NCBI GenBank assembly: GCA_904398675.1
Contig: CAJFPI010000122.1
Span: forward strand, 1 to 5,305
Direction: 5' to 3'
DNA from: an uncultured Oscillospiraceae bacterium
Lineage (GTDB): Bacteria > Bacillota > Clostridia > Oscillospirales > Oscillospiraceae
DNA: 5,305 nucleotides
Shown here: piece after piece, positions 1 to 4,723 of the stretch
Position numbering within the stretch: position 1 is the stretch's first letter
How the letters are laid out: each line of letters begins with the position of its first letter
Position numbers and translations under genes: made by a program
The notes under the pieces: model-generated
Told to the model about the DNA's origin: nothing
Database searches by the model: none
The model's input: the letters and a program-made list of their open reading frames with translations, nothing else

Positions 1-1106
1 CAGGCGCATGTGCCCTTCCCCTGCGCCTTGGCGCGGTACAGGGCGTGGTCGGCCTGGCTGTAGGCCGTGGCATAGGACACCCCTTTTTTGGTGACCCGGC
101 ACAGGCCGATGCTGCAGCTGGCGCTGATGGCGTGTCCCTGCCACTGGAGGGAAGAGAGCGAGCGGATCAGGTCCCGGCATGCGGTTTCCGCCGGGGCGTC
201 TGCCGGCTCGGACAGCACCACGGCAAATTCATCTCCGCCGATGCGGCCGATTCCCGCGGCATGGGGGAAGGCATCCTGTAGCGCCCGGGCTGTCTCGCGG
301 AGTACAAAATCCCCGCAGGGATGGCCGAACCGGTCGTTGATCGCCTTGAAGTCATCCAGATCTGCAATGAGCAGCGCAGCAGGCCGCCCGGGATCCGCAT
401 CGGTCAGCTGGAGATCCGCACAGCTTTGAAACGCCGTCTTGTTGAGAAGTCCCGTAAGAGGGTCCTTCTGCAGCAGCAGATGGAGCTGCCGGTTCATCTG
501 GCGGATCTCCTGCTGCTGGGCGACCATCACCGCCCAGTGGCGGCAGTACGTCAGGGAAACGGCAAGGGCCACAATGGTGGTGATAGTCAGGTTGATTTCA
601 GAGCCGCTGCCCAGAATCGGAGCCGACAGCGTCATGAACAGCGAATAGGCCAGGAAATAGGTAATGACGCTGAACAGGCCGGGCATCTGAATAAACACAG
701 CAAGACCCAGCACCGCTGTGGTAAAGATGCCGGTCCCTCCCTCTGGATTCCGGATCAGGTCATAGGAGTTGAAACCGGCGTGCCAGAGCAGGGCGAACAG
801 CACCATGCCATACTGGAGCAGCCCCTGTTTCCAGACGGCCGCCCGGCTCAGCCAGCGCTGCAGCAATAGATAGATCGCGGCAGACAGCCACAGGGCGCAG
901 TACATTCCAAAATAGATCCGGTTGTTCAGGGTCCCCAGGCCGGAGGTGGACCAAAACAGCACCCGGCACATGTTAAACAGCTCCATGCCGAGGATCATTA
1001 TGCAGATGACCAGCAGGGACAGCCGGTTTTTCTGTAAAGCGCCTTGCCAGAAATCCGCCCGGATCTCCGGCGGGACCCAGAAAAACTCCTGCAGTTTTTT
1101 ACGCAA
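1..1106 (-). CDS. Membrane-bound diguanylate cyclase (GGDEF domain), 3' end cut by window edge
   Basis: This gene encodes an inner-membrane enzyme predicted to make cyclic di-GMP from two GTP. 368 codons are visible and the frame is still open at base 1. Hydrophobic segments lie near residues 30-50, 65-83, 96-112, 126-141, 144-165 and 171-189, giving about six membrane spans. A charged, Gln-rich linker (about 192-213) leads into the GGDEF domain from about 209. Visible motifs are DPLTGLLNK (215-223), the metal and guanine site DLDDFKAIND (249-258), and an intact GGDEF at 290-294 (bases 225-239). D249, N257 and D292 match the catalytic positions known from PleD. The RxxD inhibitory site expected five residues before GGDEF is absent. 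The domain reaches YRAKAQGKG, so probably only a short tail is missing. The start is TTG at 1106: an AAGGAGGG ribosome binding site sits 6 nt upstream and an in-frame stop at 1122-1124 rules out a longer protein. No known sensor domain is recognisable in the membrane part, so the signal is unknown. Confidence 0.93.
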   Translation of the reverse strand, partial: MRKKLQEFFWVPPEIRADFWQGALQKNRLSLLVICIMILGMELFNMCRVLFWSTSGLGTLNNRIYFGMYCALWLSAAIYLLLQRWLSRAAVWKQGLLQYGMVLFALLWHAGFNSYDLIRNPEGGTGIFTTAVLGLAVFIQMPGLFSVITYFLAYSLFMTLSAPILGSGSEINLTITTIVALAVSLTYCRHWAVMVAQQQEIRQMNRQLHLLLQKDPLTGLLNKTAFQSCADLQLTDADPGRPAALLIADLDDFKAINDRFGHPCGDFVLRETARALQDAFPHAAGIGRIGGDEFAVVLSEPADAPAETACRDLIRSLSSLQWQGHAISASCSIGLCRVTKKGVSYATAYSQADHALYRAKAQGKGTCA

Positions 1107-1112
1107 AAGGCT

Positions 1113-1120
1113 CCCTCCTT
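1113..1120 (-). promoter_or_regulatory. Ribosome binding site fixing a TTG start
   Basis: Read on the minus strand this is AAGGAGGG, a near-perfect anti-16S match, placed 6 nt before the TTG at 1106-1104. The next in-frame ATG lies about 35 codons inside, within the first membrane segment, so this site decides the start codon of the cyclase. Confidence 0.85.
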
Positions 1121-1126
1121 TTTAGG

Positions 1127-1156
1127 AAAAACCCGCGGCCCCCGGACGGGGCCGGG
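1127..1156 (-). terminator. Terminator-like GC hairpin in the cyclase leader (possible attenuator)
   Basis: On the minus strand CCC-GG-CCCC (1156-1148) can pair with GGGG(G)CC-(GC)-GGG (1143-1132) around a short GTCC loop, with two small bulges, and is followed at once by TTTTT (1131-1127). That is the form of an intrinsic terminator. It lies only about 6 nt before the ribosome binding site of the cyclase and downstream of the putative -10 box. It may therefore be a conditional terminator (attenuator), the end of read-through transcription from the methyltransferase, or just a stable leader hairpin. I recognise no riboswitch aptamer upstream of it. Confidence 0.5.
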
Positions 1157-1178
1157 CAGAACAGGAATGTACAGACAC

Positions 1179-1198
1179 AGAGCATTTGCCGCTGCTCT
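1179..1198 (-). repeat. Leader hairpin upstream of the attenuator-like stem
   Basis: AGAGCA (1198-1193, minus strand) and TGCTCT (1184-1179) form a perfect 6-bp stem with an 8-nt loop. It falls within the predicted cyclase transcript, between the -10 box and the terminator-like hairpin. It matches no RNA family I can name. It could be one arm of a leader structure or chance. Confidence 0.3.
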
Positions 1199-1226
1199 AT
1201 CAGAAAAACAAAATTTTATCTCTTTG

Positions 1227-1268
1227 ATTATACCGAAGAGCAGGGGCGTTTGCATCTGTATGTGCAAA
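1227..1268 (-). promoter_or_regulatory. Putative cyclase promoter with overlapping inverted repeat
   Basis: The minus strand has a perfect TATAAT -10 box (1232-1227), which would start transcription near 1220 and give a leader of about 113 nt. The -35 region is poor: a 16-18 nt spacer gives only TGCAAA, ATGCAA or GATGCA. A 6-8-6 inverted repeat, TTTGCA-N8-TGCAAA (1249-1268), covers exactly this region. A weak -35 under a dyad suggests a regulated promoter, perhaps one needing an activator. No regulator can be assigned from the sequence. Confidence 0.45.
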
Positions 1269-1345
1269 AATGGAGACAAAATGCGTAAAATTGAGCTGCA
1301 TCGCAGGCGCCTGTTCCCGCTGAGCAGGAGAGAAGGCTGCCTCTC

Positions 1346-2134
1346 TTATTTTTTTCCGAATAGAAGACCTACCCCGCAAAGCATCCCGGGGACCTGAACG
1401 AACCTGGGGACAAAGCCCAGCCGTTCCACATGGGGGATAAAGACGACCTCCTGAAACCCCTCCCGCCGCAGCTCCCGGGCAAACTGCTCCATATCGCCAT
1501 AGAGCGCCTCCTGGGAGAACAGGTCCTGAAAGGCAAATGCGCCGCCCTTTTTCAGCACCCGCAGCGCCTCGCGCACCACCTTTCGCTTATCTGGCTCTGT
1601 GCGGACCTCATGGAAGACGAAATTGCTCACCACCGCGTCAAAGGCCCCATCAGGATAGGCGAGGCGGGCTGCGTCCCCTTTTTCAAACGTCACCCGTTCG
1701 GCCACGCCCTCCAGCGCGGCATTTCGCCGGCACTGCTCCTGGGCATAGCTCCATTCCGGCCCCCAGCTGTCCATGCCGACCAGATGCGCCAGGGGAAAGC
1801 GCCTGGCACAGCGGATGGTCAGCGCCCCTGCTCCGCAGCCGATGTCCAGCAGCGTTCCTTGACCGTCCCAGGTGAGATGCTCCGCAAGATACTGGTGGAG
1901 CGTCCCCATAAGGTTGCCCCCGGAAAAGTCAAACAGGCGGCGGCACCGGAACATATAGAGCCAGGCTGCCAGCAGAGCGGCTGCCGCAATCCCCAGCAGG
2001 ATGCCGGGAACAGGGGTGGGCAGCAGCAGAAACAGCAGCGCCGTCCCCAAAAGAAGGGCGCCGATCAGAACGGCCAGCCGCCGCATCATGGCCAGCGGGA
2101 CCCAGTTGCCATAGTCGGTTTGTGTGTGGTTCAT
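1346..2134 (-). CDS. Membrane-anchored class I SAM-dependent methyltransferase
   Basis: A 262-residue protein. Two adjacent hydrophobic segments (about 19-38 and 42-61) form an N-terminal membrane hairpin. A Rossmann-type methyltransferase domain follows from about residue 90. It shows motif I LLDIGCGAGAL (95-105), the acidic residue after strand 2 in VGMDSW (D122), a GD acidic motif (153-154), motif DAVVSNFVFHEV (167-178) and the LRVLKKGG turn (191-198). These are the standard SAM-binding features of the Methyltransf_11/25 group. The substrate cannot be read from sequence; a lipid or small hydrophobic molecule is possible given the anchor, but that is inference. The ATG at 2134 has AAGGAGG (2149-2143) 8 nt upstream. 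A TetR regulator gene lies just upstream, past a terminator, with operator-like half-sites between them, so TetR control is plausible. No convincing terminator follows the stop codon. Confidence 0.88.
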   Translation of the reverse strand: MNHTQTDYGNWVPLAMMRRLAVLIGALLLGTALLFLLLPTPVPGILLGIAAAALLAAWLYMFRCRRLFDFSGGNLMGTLHQYLAEHLTWDGQGTLLDIGCGAGALTIRCARRFPLAHLVGMDSWGPEWSYAQEQCRRNAALEGVAERVTFEKGDAARLAYPDGAFDAVVSNFVFHEVRTEPDKRKVVREALRVLKKGGAFAFQDLFSQEALYGDMEQFARELRREGFQEVVFIPHVERLGFVPRFVQVPGMLCGVGLLFGKK

Positions 2135-2151
2135 GGTGATGTCCTCCTTAG

Positions 2152-2176
2152 ATAACAGTTGTTATGATTTGTTATG
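2152..2176 (-). promoter_or_regulatory. Candidate TetR operator upstream of the methyltransferase
   Basis: On the plus strand ATAACA (2152-2157) and TGTTAT (2160-2165) form a 6-2-6 inverted repeat. A second TGTTATG (2170-2176) repeats the first TGTTATG (2160-2166) exactly 10 bp, one helical turn, away. Three half-sites fill the short gap between the tetR terminator and the methyltransferase ribosome binding site, a usual place for a TetR-family operator. A weak promoter, TTTCCA (2180-2175), 17 nt, TGTTAT (2157-2152), can be drawn on the minus strand. It would start transcription inside the ribosome binding site, so the true promoter is unsure. Assignment to the neighbouring TetR protein is inference from position. 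Confidence 0.5.
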
Positions 2177-2177
2177 G

Positions 2178-2208
2178 AAAAAGCCCGGAGCACTTCGCTC
2201 CGGGCTTT
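2178..2208 (-). terminator. Intrinsic terminator of the tetR gene
   Basis: AAAGCCCGGAGC and GCTCCGGGCTTT (2208-2197 with 2191-2180) form a perfect 12-bp stem with a 5-nt loop; the T run continues to 2178 on the minus strand. The stem starts within the TAA stop codon of tetR (2209-2207). It should separate tetR from the methyltransferase gene unless read-through occurs. Confidence 0.88.
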
Positions 2209-2815
2209 AGCCGTTCTTTTGCTGTCGCTGCAGGTCCGCTGCCAGGGCGCGAAAGCCGCCGTCAGCATAGATGCCGGTCAGCCGGGTCAATTCCAGAATG
2301 CGGTCCATGGTGTAATCCCCTCTCAAAAGCTCCAAAATCCCCTGTATCCGCATCTCCGCGAGGAGCCGGGGCAGCTCCGGGTCCACATCCCCAGCACCGT
2401 AGCGCTGGAAAAACAGGGCAAAGGCATGGCGCACCTGGGCGAAGAACGCCTGTGAAAATCCCGCAAAGCAGGTCCCCTGTGCTTTCTCCAAAAGCAGCAG
2501 CGCCTCCTCCCGATGACGGTAGAGAAAGGCCATCAGCTGCATGTCACAGGACGGGCCGATATCCGGCGTCTCCAGCTCCGCCAGTGCCAGATCCCGGCCC
2601 AGTTGCGTCAGGCGCTCAGCGGTGCCCTTTACGAGGTGGACGAACAGATCCTCTTTGCCTTGAAAGAAAAAATAGACGGCTCCGGTGGTGACCCCGGCTT
2701 TGCCGCAGATCCGGCGCAGGGACGCCCGCTCAAACCCATGGGCCAGAAATTCCTCCCTGGCGCTGAGCAGCAGTCTGGCCCGGGGCTCTGAATCAGATGT
2801 TGCGGATCCTCTCAT
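2207..2815 (-). CDS. TetR/AcrR-family transcriptional regulator
   Basis: A 202-residue one-component regulator. The TetR_N DNA-binding domain spans about residues 12-58: a first helix RARLLLSAREEFLAHGF (12-28), then the helix-turn-helix region LRRICGKAGVTTGAVYFFF (33-51) and the typical FQGKEDLF (51-58) leading into helix 4. The rest (about 60-200) is an all-helical ligand-binding and dimerisation domain of usual length but no recognisable ligand. Such proteins usually repress their own or adjacent genes and let go when a small molecule binds. The ATG at 2815 has GGAGG (2828-2824) 8 nt upstream. Its own promoter (2863-2891) and terminator (2178-2208) make it a single-gene unit. The likeliest target is the methyltransferase gene just downstream, where TGTTAT half-sites occur. 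Self-control through the dyad at 2844-2859 is also possible. Confidence 0.92.
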   Translation of the reverse strand: MRGSATSDSEPRARLLLSAREEFLAHGFERASLRRICGKAGVTTGAVYFFFQGKEDLFVHLVKGTAERLTQLGRDLALAELETPDIGPSCDMQLMAFLYRHREEALLLLEKAQGTCFAGFSQAFFAQVRHAFALFFQRYGAGDVDPELPRLLAEMRIQGILELLRGDYTMDRILELTRLTGIYADGGFRALAADLQRQQKNG

Positions 2816-2843
2816 CCGGCAGTCCTCCAGATGTCTTCAGGGC

Positions 2844-2859
2844 GTTAGATGTCTCTAAC
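2844..2859 (-). promoter_or_regulatory. Inverted repeat at the tetR transcription start
   Basis: GTTAGA-TGTC-TCTAAC is a perfect 6-4-6 dyad lying just downstream of the tetR -10 box, over the expected start of transcription. That position suits a self-repression operator. Its half-site differs from the TGTTAT half-sites at 2152-2176, so the two may not bind the same protein. On the minus strand AGACATCT, which overlaps the dyad, occurs again just before the ribosome binding site. Confidence 0.4.
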
Positions 2860-2862
2860 TAC

Positions 2863-2891
2863 AGAATACAGCAGCTACCGCCAGATGACAA
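2863..2891 (-). promoter_or_regulatory. Promoter of the tetR gene
   Basis: On the minus strand TTGTCA (2891-2886), a 17-nt spacer and TATTCT (2868-2863) fit the housekeeping sigma consensus at 5 of 6 and 4 of 6 positions. Transcription would start near 2857, leaving a leader of about 40 nt. The -35 box directly abuts the T tract of the guaD terminator. Confidence 0.65.
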
Positions 2892-2941
2892 GAGAAAAAT
2901 CAAACCAGCGGGGGAATTTCTGATATTCCCCCGCTGGTTTG
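2892..2941 (-). terminator. Strong intrinsic terminator of guaD
   Basis: A perfect 17-bp stem (2925-2941 with 2901-2917, starting CAAACCAGCGGGGGAAT on the minus strand) has a 7-nt loop and is followed by ATTTTTCTC (2900-2892) on the minus strand. It lies about 30 nt past the guaD stop codon. The plus-strand side lacks a T run, so it is directional. Confidence 0.92.
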
Positions 2942-2970
2942 AATACAGATTGTATAGTATAGAGATAATA

Positions 2971-4251
2971 TTACAGATTGTCCTTGAGGTCAAAGGGTTT
3001 CTTGACCTCCTTGCCGCGGCAGTAGCGGACCTTGATGTCACGGTCGTCACCGTCGTAGACAAACAGCTCCAGACGCTCAAAGGGGTTGCGGGGCAGCTTG
3101 CCGTCCACATCGTCAGTCTCCACCACCAGGGCATCGAACTCATAGCCCGGCTCGAAGGAGCCCACCTTGCCGAAGAAGGAGCCGCTCTTCTTGGTGGCCA
3201 GGTACAGTGCCTCGGGCAGCGTCAGGGCGGCCTCCTCGGGATGGCTCAGCCAGTTGAGCTTGGAAACCTCGATGGACATGGCCAGGTGCCGGTTCATGGC
3301 CACAGTGTGGCTGCCGGCCACGTCGCTGGCGATGCAGCAGTCCAGCCCCATCTCCAGGTTCCTGCGCAGAGGCATGATGCCGCTGGAGAGGTCGGCGTTG
3401 GACTGGGCGCAGTGGGCCAGCATCACATGCCGCTCCTTCAGCGTCTCCTTCTCCGCGTCGGAGAGGTAGATGGAGTGGGCCATGATGGTCTGGCCGGGGC
3501 GCATCAGGCCGAAGTCCTGATAGACCTGGGTGTAGGTGGGGATATCGGGGTGCAGCTCCTTGACCCAGGCCACCTCGCTGCGGTTCTCGGACAGATGGGA
3601 CTGGACGGGCAGGTTGTACTTCTCGCCCAGCTTGCCAAGGCCGGTCATCAGCTCAGCGGTGGTGGAGGGGACAAAGCGCGGGGTCAGGATAAAGCGGACG
3701 TTCTTCAGCTGCTCGTTGCAGCGGCAGATCAGCTCCTCGGTGTCTGCCAGGGAGGCGGCCGTCTCCTCCCGGAGAATGTCGGGGGAGTTGCGGTCCATGT
3801 TCACCTTGCCGATATAGGCGGACATGCCGGACTGCTCGGTGAGCTCCATCAGGTGCCAGGTGCCCTCCTTGTGCAGGGTGCCGAAGGCGGAGAACCGCAT
3901 GGTGCCGTAGGCCCACAGCCGGTTGAGGAAACGCTTGTAGGAGCGGTCGGCAAAGTCCATGTCCTTATAGCGGGCCTCCAGGGGGAAGGTGTAGGTCTCC
4001 AGCCAGGGCAGCAGCTCCTGGTCAAAGCCGACGCCCCGGTTGACCATCTGGGGAGCATGGATATGTAAATCGTTAAAAGCGGGGAGGATGATGGCGTTGC
4101 CGTAGTCGATCACCTGCTCGCCGGCATACTCCTTGGGCAGCTCCTTGTAGATGTCAACCACAAGGCCGTCCTTCACTACCAGATACTCCTGCTCCCGGAT
4201 CGTCAACTGGCCCAGCTCAGGGGTGTACAGAAAATTACCTTTCAGAATCAT
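2971..4251 (-). CDS. guaD: Guanine deaminase
   Basis: A 426-residue zinc amidohydrolase, normal length for the family, that converts guanine to xanthine plus ammonia in purine salvage or breakdown in the cytosol. Guanine-deaminase signatures run through it: DLHIHAPQ (61-68) followed by LPWLETYTFPLEARY (81-95), TPRFVPSTTAEL (190-201), QSHLSENRSEVAWVKELHP (217-235), MAHSIYLSD (257-265), AHCAQSNADLSSGIMPLRR (279-297) and ASDVAGS (308-314). By comparison with the human enzyme the zinc ligands are H63, H65, H219, H259 and D310; E222 is the likely catalytic acid/base, and Q68 and R192 the guanine contacts. All are present, so the enzyme should be active. The ATG at 4251 has AAAGGAG (4267-4261) 9 nt upstream; an ATG at 4258 is out of frame and stops after seven codons. 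It is a single-gene unit with its own promoter and terminator. No purine permease or xanthine dehydrogenase gene is visible nearby. Confidence 0.95.
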   Translation of the reverse strand: MILKGNFLYTPELGQLTIREQEYLVVKDGLVVDIYKELPKEYAGEQVIDYGNAIILPAFNDLHIHAPQMVNRGVGFDQELLPWLETYTFPLEARYKDMDFADRSYKRFLNRLWAYGTMRFSAFGTLHKEGTWHLMELTEQSGMSAYIGKVNMDRNSPDILREETAASLADTEELICRCNEQLKNVRFILTPRFVPSTTAELMTGLGKLGEKYNLPVQSHLSENRSEVAWVKELHPDIPTYTQVYQDFGLMRPGQTIMAHSIYLSDAEKETLKERHVMLAHCAQSNADLSSGIMPLRRNLEMGLDCCIASDVAGSHTVAMNRHLAMSIEVSKLNWLSHPEEAALTLPEALYLATKKSGSFFGKVGSFEPGYEFDALVVETDDVDGKLPRNPFERLELFVYDGDDRDIKVRYCRGKEVKKPFDLKDNL

Positions 4252-4316
4252 GCGTCATTGCTCCTTTCGTTAAACTGCATAAAAGTTTCAGACAAATAAA
4301 AGGGAACACTATAATT

Positions 4317-4345
4317 ATTCTACTACTTTGCGTGTCCGATGTCAA
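4317..4345 (-). promoter_or_regulatory. Near-consensus promoter of guaD
   Basis: On the minus strand TTGACA (4345-4340), a 17-nt spacer and TAGAAT (4322-4317) match the housekeeping consensus at 11 of 12 positions. Transcription would start near 4310, giving a leader of about 59 nt. That leader is too short for, and lacks the conserved core of, a purine riboswitch. An 8-bp palindrome TCAATTGA (4342-4349) overlaps the -35 box and could be a repressor contact or chance. A 5-bp inverted repeat AAACT/AGTTT (4272-4288) lies in the leader. Confidence 0.8.
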
Positions 4346-4535
4346 TTGAAACAGAGACGGGATCTTACCGGTGGGCTGGAGTGGGCGGCCGCACCGAGAG
4401 ACGGGCAGACAGGCTGGGCCTATACAAGGTTACGCTGCCGCGGAGAAACGATTCCGCGAAAGACGCCGGTGTCGGCAGGGGCCTGCTTAGAGAGTCGGAA
4501 ACGGCCGAGAAAAAGCGGATTTTTACGGGAGTACA
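4346..4535. other. GC-rich gap between divergent promoters, no gene recognised
   Basis: About 190 bp separate the guaD promoter from the rightward promoter. Several frames stay open by chance, but none has a good ribosome binding site with a recognisable product. The stretch holds short dyads on the plus strand: CGCGGA-N8-TCCGCG (4439-4458), GCCG-GTGT-CGGC (4465-4476) and GCAG-GGGC-CTGC (4475-4486). It could be regulatory DNA, a small RNA or a gene remnant. I match it to no known RNA family. Confidence 0.4.
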
Positions 4536-4564
4536 TTGACATCCCGCCAACGGAGACGTATGAT
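4536..4564 (+). promoter_or_regulatory. Near-consensus promoter of the YczE-like gene
   Basis: TTGACA (4536-4541), a 17-nt spacer and TATGAT (4559-4564) match the housekeeping consensus at 11 of 12 positions. It points right, toward the membrane protein gene at 4724. Transcription would start near 4571, leaving an unusually long leader of about 150 nt. Confidence 0.75.
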
Positions 4565-4570
4565 GAATTT

Positions 4571-4723
4571 ACCACAGGCGAAATTACCGGAGGAGTGTTT
4601 ACCGCGGAATGCACGGCATGATCTGCCAATGCAGACTTTTGCGGCGCTGGCCGGGGCCGGTATGGCGTGAGGGCAGGCCGTGGGGGCGCGTTATCGAAAA
4701 CCTGCAGAGAGGGGGGGAATAAA
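4571..4723 (+). other. Long 5' leader of the YczE-like gene
   Basis: The predicted transcript has about 150 nt before the ATG at 4724. It contains a perfect 5-bp stem with a 4-nt loop, TCTGC-CAAT-GCAGA (4622-4635), followed by CTTTT, and a GC-rich stretch around CCGGGGCCGG. A 37-codon open frame (4609-4722) ends 1 nt before the membrane protein start. No known riboswitch core is recognisable. The ribosome binding site of the gene is a purine run with seven G (4711-4717), an unusual form beside the AGGAGG sites of the other genes. Confidence 0.4.

Noticed and set aside
321..869. Open frame of 182 codons on the plus strand opposite the cyclase
   Set aside because: The minus strand reads an intact GGDEF protein across the same bases; the plus frame has no domain and low-complexity composition.
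1269..1345. Terminator after the methyltransferase (dyads GAGAG/CTCTC and CAGGCGCCTG)
   Set aside because: The stems are short and no T run follows, so they do not meet the form of an intrinsic terminator.
1430..2155. Open frame of 241 codons on the plus strand opposite the methyltransferase
   Set aside because: A shadow of the methyltransferase gene, rich in Gln, Pro and His with no domain, while the minus strand shows clear SAM-binding motifs and a good ribosome binding site.
2797..4068. Long open frame (423 codons) on the plus strand opposite guaD
   Set aside because: It is antisense to a gene with all guanine deaminase motifs. The repeated Gly, Leu, Val, Ala and Gln composition is what GC-rich third codon positions give when read backward, and it has no recognisable domain.
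4235..4258. Seven-codon reading frame from the ATG at 4258 overlapping the guaD start
   Set aside because: Its ATG is only 2 nt from the AAAGGAG site, too close for efficient initiation, and the guaD ATG at 4251 has suitable 9-nt spacing.
4252..4310. Purine riboswitch in the guaD leader
   Set aside because: Looked for because of the gene's function, but the predicted leader is about 59 nt and lacks the conserved three-way junction and loop sequences.
4287..4315. Rightward promoter TTCAGA-17-TATAAT
   Set aside because: The -10 is perfect but the -35 is poor, it overlaps the guaD promoter start region, and a much better rightward promoter lies closer to the gene at 4536-4564.
4328..4621. Plus-strand open frame of 97 codons in the guaD-YczE gap
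   Set aside because: It starts without a ribosome binding site, overlaps both promoter elements, and its product has no recognisable motif. It is best explained by low stop frequency in GC-rich DNA.
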